From an uncultured Granulosicoccaceae bacterium (GTDB lineage Bacteria > Pseudomonadota > Gammaproteobacteria > JABXHR01), in NCBI GenBank assembly GCA_937921805.1, contig CAKZUS010000335.1, positions 1 to 6,672 of the forward strand: 6,672 nucleotides of DNA, given 5' to 3'. Below are positions 4,287 to 6,672 of this stretch, in pieces. Numbering within the stretch: the stretch's first letter is position 1; each line of letters opens with the position of its first letter. The position numbers and the translations under genes are program-made. The notes below the pieces were generated by a model that had not been told where the DNA came from, did not search any database, and saw only the letters and a program-made list of their open reading frames with translations.

Positions 4287-5611
4287 GAGGCCTTACGCTG
4301 GCGGCGCTTGGCTAGGGCGGCGGCGATGGCATCCTGGCGCTTATCGCCTTGGCGGTGCTGTGCGCGTCGCTCGACTGCTTGCTCAGCGCGCCGCGTTTGG
4401 CGTGCATTGCGCACCGCGAAGCGGGCCTGCGCCCGTTCGGCCATAGCATCGATGCTGCGTTGGGTGCGCAAGGTCTTTTTGGCCCGCATAAACTGCGCGG
4501 CCAAGGGGATATGACTCGGGCATACACTATCGCAAGCGCCACAGGTGGTGCAGGCATCAATCCCCAGTGCCACAAGTGCTTCGCTTTGGTGTTGGTACCA
4601 ATGCAGTTGCTGCGGCAACAGCCCCTCGGGACAAACCGGAGCGCAGCGCGCGCAGCGAATGCAAGGCTCCGCAGGCAGGGGAGCGGTGCTCGCGTCGTCC
4701 CAAGAGAGACTGTTATCTTGGGCCTGTAGGCCCCGGTGGTGCTCAGTGCTGAGAGTCCCCGAGAGCAGGCCGCCGACGCGTAGCGTGCGACTGTGCGCTG
4801 CAGCATTCTCAGTGTTCTGGGCGTCCTGGGTGTCTGGCAGTAAGTCTGGCAGAGGGGTGCCCAAGGCTGCCCAATAGGCCTGTTCGTTGCCAACGCTCAC
4901 AAGGCGATGCGTGAGAGCAAAGCCGTGATCCCACCAGCGTGCCAGCGCATCGAGGGTGCCGAGGTTGGCGACGATGTACCCCTGCTCGCTGGCGGGGCCA
5001 TGGAGTGTGGCGCCATCGAGTGCCCGCAGTAGCGTGCGCTCCGCGCCGATACCACGGTGTGGGGCGGGCGTGAACAGCTCCCAAGAGGGCACGCGCGGCA
5101 ACATGCTCTGGAAAATGGGTGCAAAGTCAGCTTTGGCGGCGATCACACAGCGCGCTATTCCCAACGCCTCCGCCAATATTTCCCCGCCGCGCAGTGGGCT
5201 GTCGGGGCGAATGCTCAACAGGGCGCGATCGCAGTGAATAGGGGCCTCGCACTCCATGGCATTGATAACCAGCGTGTGGGGCGTGCCGCGCCATTTATGA
5301 TGGGCGGGAAAAGCCGCGCCGCCGAGACCCACCATCGCGCCTTGGCGTACCCGCTCCAGAAAATGATCGTGGGGTTCCACCAGGGCGGGTGCCTCGTGGC
5401 TGTCGGTATCGACGTCTATGGTGATGCACTGTGCGCTGACGCTGCGCACCCGGCCCGCGCGCGGTGCATAAACGGGCACACCGTTAGGGTGATCGGCTAG
5501 GCATTGTCCCGATGCAATGTGCTGGTGCGCTTGGACTTGCGGCAAGGCGCGCGTGGCGTATTGCTGGAGCGCGATGTGCAACTGTGTGGGCTGGCGGGTT
5601 GTGACTAGCAT
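4283..5611 (-). CDS. rnfC: RnfC, NADH/FMN and iron-sulfur subunit of the Rnf complex (divergent)
   Basis: The 442-residue cytoplasmic subunit is where Rnf meets NAD(H). Visible parts in order: a short N-terminal barrel-like segment (LHIALQQY, then PVYAPRAGRVRSV), the NuoF-like nucleotide region with VGLGGAAFPAHHK (94-106) and VINAMECEAPI (115-125), a VGGLLSGT segment near 279, and two [4Fe-4S] sites: Cys317/320/323/327 (CIRCARCAPVCP, followed by LLPQQLHWY) and Cys354/357/360/364 (CTTCGACDSVCP). The tail is Ala/Arg/Lys-rich. It is odd in two ways: the usual N-terminal segment with a Gly-Gly-His motif is missing, and the ECEPYI-type motif reads ECEAPI. The ATG at 5611 is the only start before an in-frame stop at 5630-5632, so the short N-terminus is not a start-choice artefact. 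It overlaps rnfB by 7 nt. Confidence 0.93.
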   Translation of the reverse strand: MLVTTRQPTQLHIALQQYATRALPQVQAHQHIASGQCLADHPNGVPVYAPRAGRVRSVSAQCITIDVDTDSHEAPALVEPHDHFLERVRQGAMVGLGGAAFPAHHKWRGTPHTLVINAMECEAPIHCDRALLSIRPDSPLRGGEILAEALGIARCVIAAKADFAPIFQSMLPRVPSWELFTPAPHRGIGAERTLLRALDGATLHGPASEQGYIVANLGTLDALARWWDHGFALTHRLVSVGNEQAYWAALGTPLPDLLPDTQDAQNTENAAAHSRTLRVGGLLSGTLSTEHHRGLQAQDNSLSWDDASTAPLPAEPCIRCARCAPVCPEGLLPQQLHWYQHQSEALVALGIDACTTCGACDSVCPSHIPLAAQFMRAKKTLRTQRSIDAMAERAQARFAVRNARQTRRAEQAVERRAQHRQGDKRQDAIAAALAKRRQRKAS

Positions 5612-6096
5612 AGGCGTGCTGGCACAAGCTCAATACAATCGACAGGGCAGGGCGCGATGCACAGCTCGCAGCCCGTGCACTCATCGAGCAATACGGTATG
5701 CATATGCTTGGTTGCACCCATAATCGCATCGACAGGACAGGCCAGAATGCACAGCGTGCAGCCAATGCAGTCGGCTTCGATAATCAGCGCTTTCATCGGC
5801 TCTGTGGGGGCGCACTGGGCGAGCGGCTGAGCGGCGACTCCCAGCAGTTCGGCCAAGACCTGCACGGTGGCCTCTCCACCAGGGGGGCAGAGGTTGACCG
5901 CGGCATCGCCTTGCACCAGCGCCTCGGCATAGGGCCGGCAACCAGGAAAGCCACACTGCGCGCACTGGGTCTGTGGCAGTGCCGCGTCAACGCGGGCCAG
6001 TAGGGTCTGGGTGTCTTCGGGCCAACGTCTGGCGAGCAGGGCGAGTACCGTACCAGCCACGGCCATCAATGCGGCTAAAGCCAGTGCCGCGGCCAT
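5605..6096 (-). CDS. rnfB: RnfB, ferredoxin-like iron-sulfur subunit of the Rnf complex
   Basis: The 163-residue protein begins with a membrane helix (1-22). A Fe-S domain follows with Cys45, Cys48, Cys53 and Cys70 (CAQCGFPGC, then LCPPGG), the four-Cys module typical of RnfB. Two ferredoxin [4Fe-4S] motifs come next: Cys110/113/116/120 and Cys140/143/146/150, each ending in CP. RnfB accepts electrons from, or gives them to, soluble ferredoxin on the cytoplasmic side and relays them into the membrane part. All expected cysteines are present. The ATG shares one base with the rnfA stop (TGATG), indicating translational coupling. The presence of RnfB and ferredoxin motifs distinguishes this cluster from Na+-NQR. 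Confidence 0.95.
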   Translation of the reverse strand: MAAALALAALMAVAGTVLALLARRWPEDTQTLLARVDAALPQTQCAQCGFPGCRPYAEALVQGDAAVNLCPPGGEATVQVLAELLGVAAQPLAQCAPTEPMKALIIEADCIGCTLCILACPVDAIMGATKHMHTVLLDECTGCELCIAPCPVDCIELVPARLC

Positions 6097-6672
6097 CAGC
6101 GCAGTAGGCCAGCAAAGCCCATAAAGGCCAGCGAGAGAAAGCCTGCCGTGACGAGCGCAATCGGTGCGCCCTGGGCGATGGCAGGCACATCGGCTCCCGC
6201 GATGCGCTCGCGCAGGCCTGCAAACATGACCAGCACCAGCGTAAATCCCAGCGCGGCCCCTAAGCCATACACGCCTGCTTCTAGCAAGCTGTGCGACTGT
6301 TGTACGCTCAGTAGCGCCACGCCCAATACGGCGCAGTTGGTAGTGATGAGCGGAATAAATATCCCGAGGGCGCGATAGAGCACGGGGCTGGTGTGGCGAA
6401 TCACCAGCTCGGTGAGCTGCACCATCACGGCAATAATGGCGATAAAGGCCAGCGTACGCAGATACGGCGCGTCAAGTGGCACGAGTAGCCACGCATTGAC
6501 CAAATGGCTGCACAGGGCCGAGAGCGTGAGCACAAATGTCGTCGCCAAGCCCATACCCAGGGCATGGTCCAGACGTTGTGACGTTCCCATCAGTGGACAG
6601 AGGCCGAGAAAGCGCGTGAGCACGAGATTATTGACCAGTGCTGCGCCGAGCAAAACGCTGCCGAGCTCGCCG
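6096..6672 (-). CDS. rnfA: RnfA, integral membrane subunit of the Rnf complex, N-terminal end cut by window edge
   Basis: The reading frame stays open to the right edge, with GELGSV before the codon TTG at 6653-6651; that TTG is an internal Leu, not the start. Residues then follow the family closely: GAALVNNLVL, FLGLCPLMG (Cys codon 6599-6597), GMGLATTFV, TSPVLYRALGIFIPLITTNCAVLG (second Cys codon 6335-6333), GLRERIAGADVPA and LAFMGFAGLL. By comparison with E. coli RnfA only about two residues, including the initiator Met, lie outside. RnfA pairs with RnfE in the inner membrane, and their conserved cysteines are thought to hold a [2Fe-2S] cluster. It is the first gene of the cluster, so the operon promoter is outside the window. 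Confidence 0.95.
   Translation of the reverse strand, partial: GELGSVLLGAALVNNLVLTRFLGLCPLMGTSQRLDHALGMGLATTFVLTLSALCSHLVNAWLLVPLDAPYLRTLAFIAIIAVMVQLTELVIRHTSPVLYRALGIFIPLITTNCAVLGVALLSVQQSHSLLEAGVYGLGAALGFTLVLVMFAGLRERIAGADVPAIAQGAPIALVTAGFLSLAFMGFAGLLR

Noticed and set aside
4312..4893. 193-codon minus-strand frame within rnfC
   Set aside because: It is in another frame of rnfC, whose own frame carries both four-Cys iron-sulfur motifs.
5057..5500. 147-codon plus-strand frame opposite rnfC
   Set aside because: It is antisense to conserved RnfC motifs, and no family is recognisable in its product.
6651..6653. TTG as the start codon of rnfA
   Set aside because: The frame continues upstream with residues that align with the RnfA N-terminus, so the TTG is an internal Leu and the true start is just outside the window.
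2292..6672. Na+-translocating NADH:quinone reductase (nqr) cluster
   Set aside because: The homologous subunits are shared, but RnfB with ferredoxin motifs, RnfC with two four-Cys sites and the A-B-C-D-G-E order identify Rnf; no NqrF is present.

Overview
The window looks like chromosomal core DNA of a gammaproteobacterium. The evidence is an rnfABCDGE-ordered cluster, an ettA start closely resembling E. coli EttA, a MazG-type pyrophosphohydrolase and an outer-membrane lipoprotein with a peptidoglycan-binding domain. No mobile element, CRISPR array, tRNA or rRNA was seen. By eye the rnf genes are clearly GC-rich, the lipoprotein gene is closer to balanced, and the 1474-1805 intergenic stretch is AT-rich. 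A marine or environmental lineage is possible, but the window cannot establish that.

Left part (1-1805). The first 29 codons of ettA run off the left edge on the minus strand (1-87). Upstream of it lie three helically phased A-tracts and a strong C(UUCG)G-loop terminator that ends the next minus-strand gene. That gene (262-1473) encodes a 403-residue secreted lipoprotein: signal peptide and lipobox, short coiled coil, two blocks of four 23-residue repeats, then a C-terminal PG_binding_1 domain. A 332-bp AT-rich divergent intergenic region follows.

Middle (1806-2291). A short plus-strand gene encodes a one-domain MazG protein that matches only the C-terminal half of E. coli MazG. It converges on the rnf operon across a 57-bp gap holding a hairpin.

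Right part (2292-6672). Six minus-strand genes, transcribed rnfA-B-C-D-G-E, encode the membrane Rnf complex. This complex couples electron transfer between ferredoxin and NAD(H) to Na+ or H+ movement, or in some bacteria (Rsx) keeps SoxR reduced. All five junctions overlap by 1-13 nt, so the genes are probably co-transcribed and translationally coupled. RnfB and RnfC carry the iron-sulfur clusters and the NADH/FMN module, RnfD and RnfG carry flavinylation motifs, and RnfA and RnfE are the paired membrane subunits with one conserved cysteine in each of two half-motifs. Several subunits are shorter than or divergent from the textbook forms: RnfD has Ser in place of the usual flavin-accepting Thr, and RnfC lacks the usual N-terminal Gly-Gly-His-type segment. 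rnfA is cut by the right edge by only a codon or two. No nth or apbE is in view.

I did not find a clearly new system. The most interesting points are the RnfD SGAS site, the divergent RnfC, the two-block repeat lipoprotein and the ambiguous start of the MazG gene.
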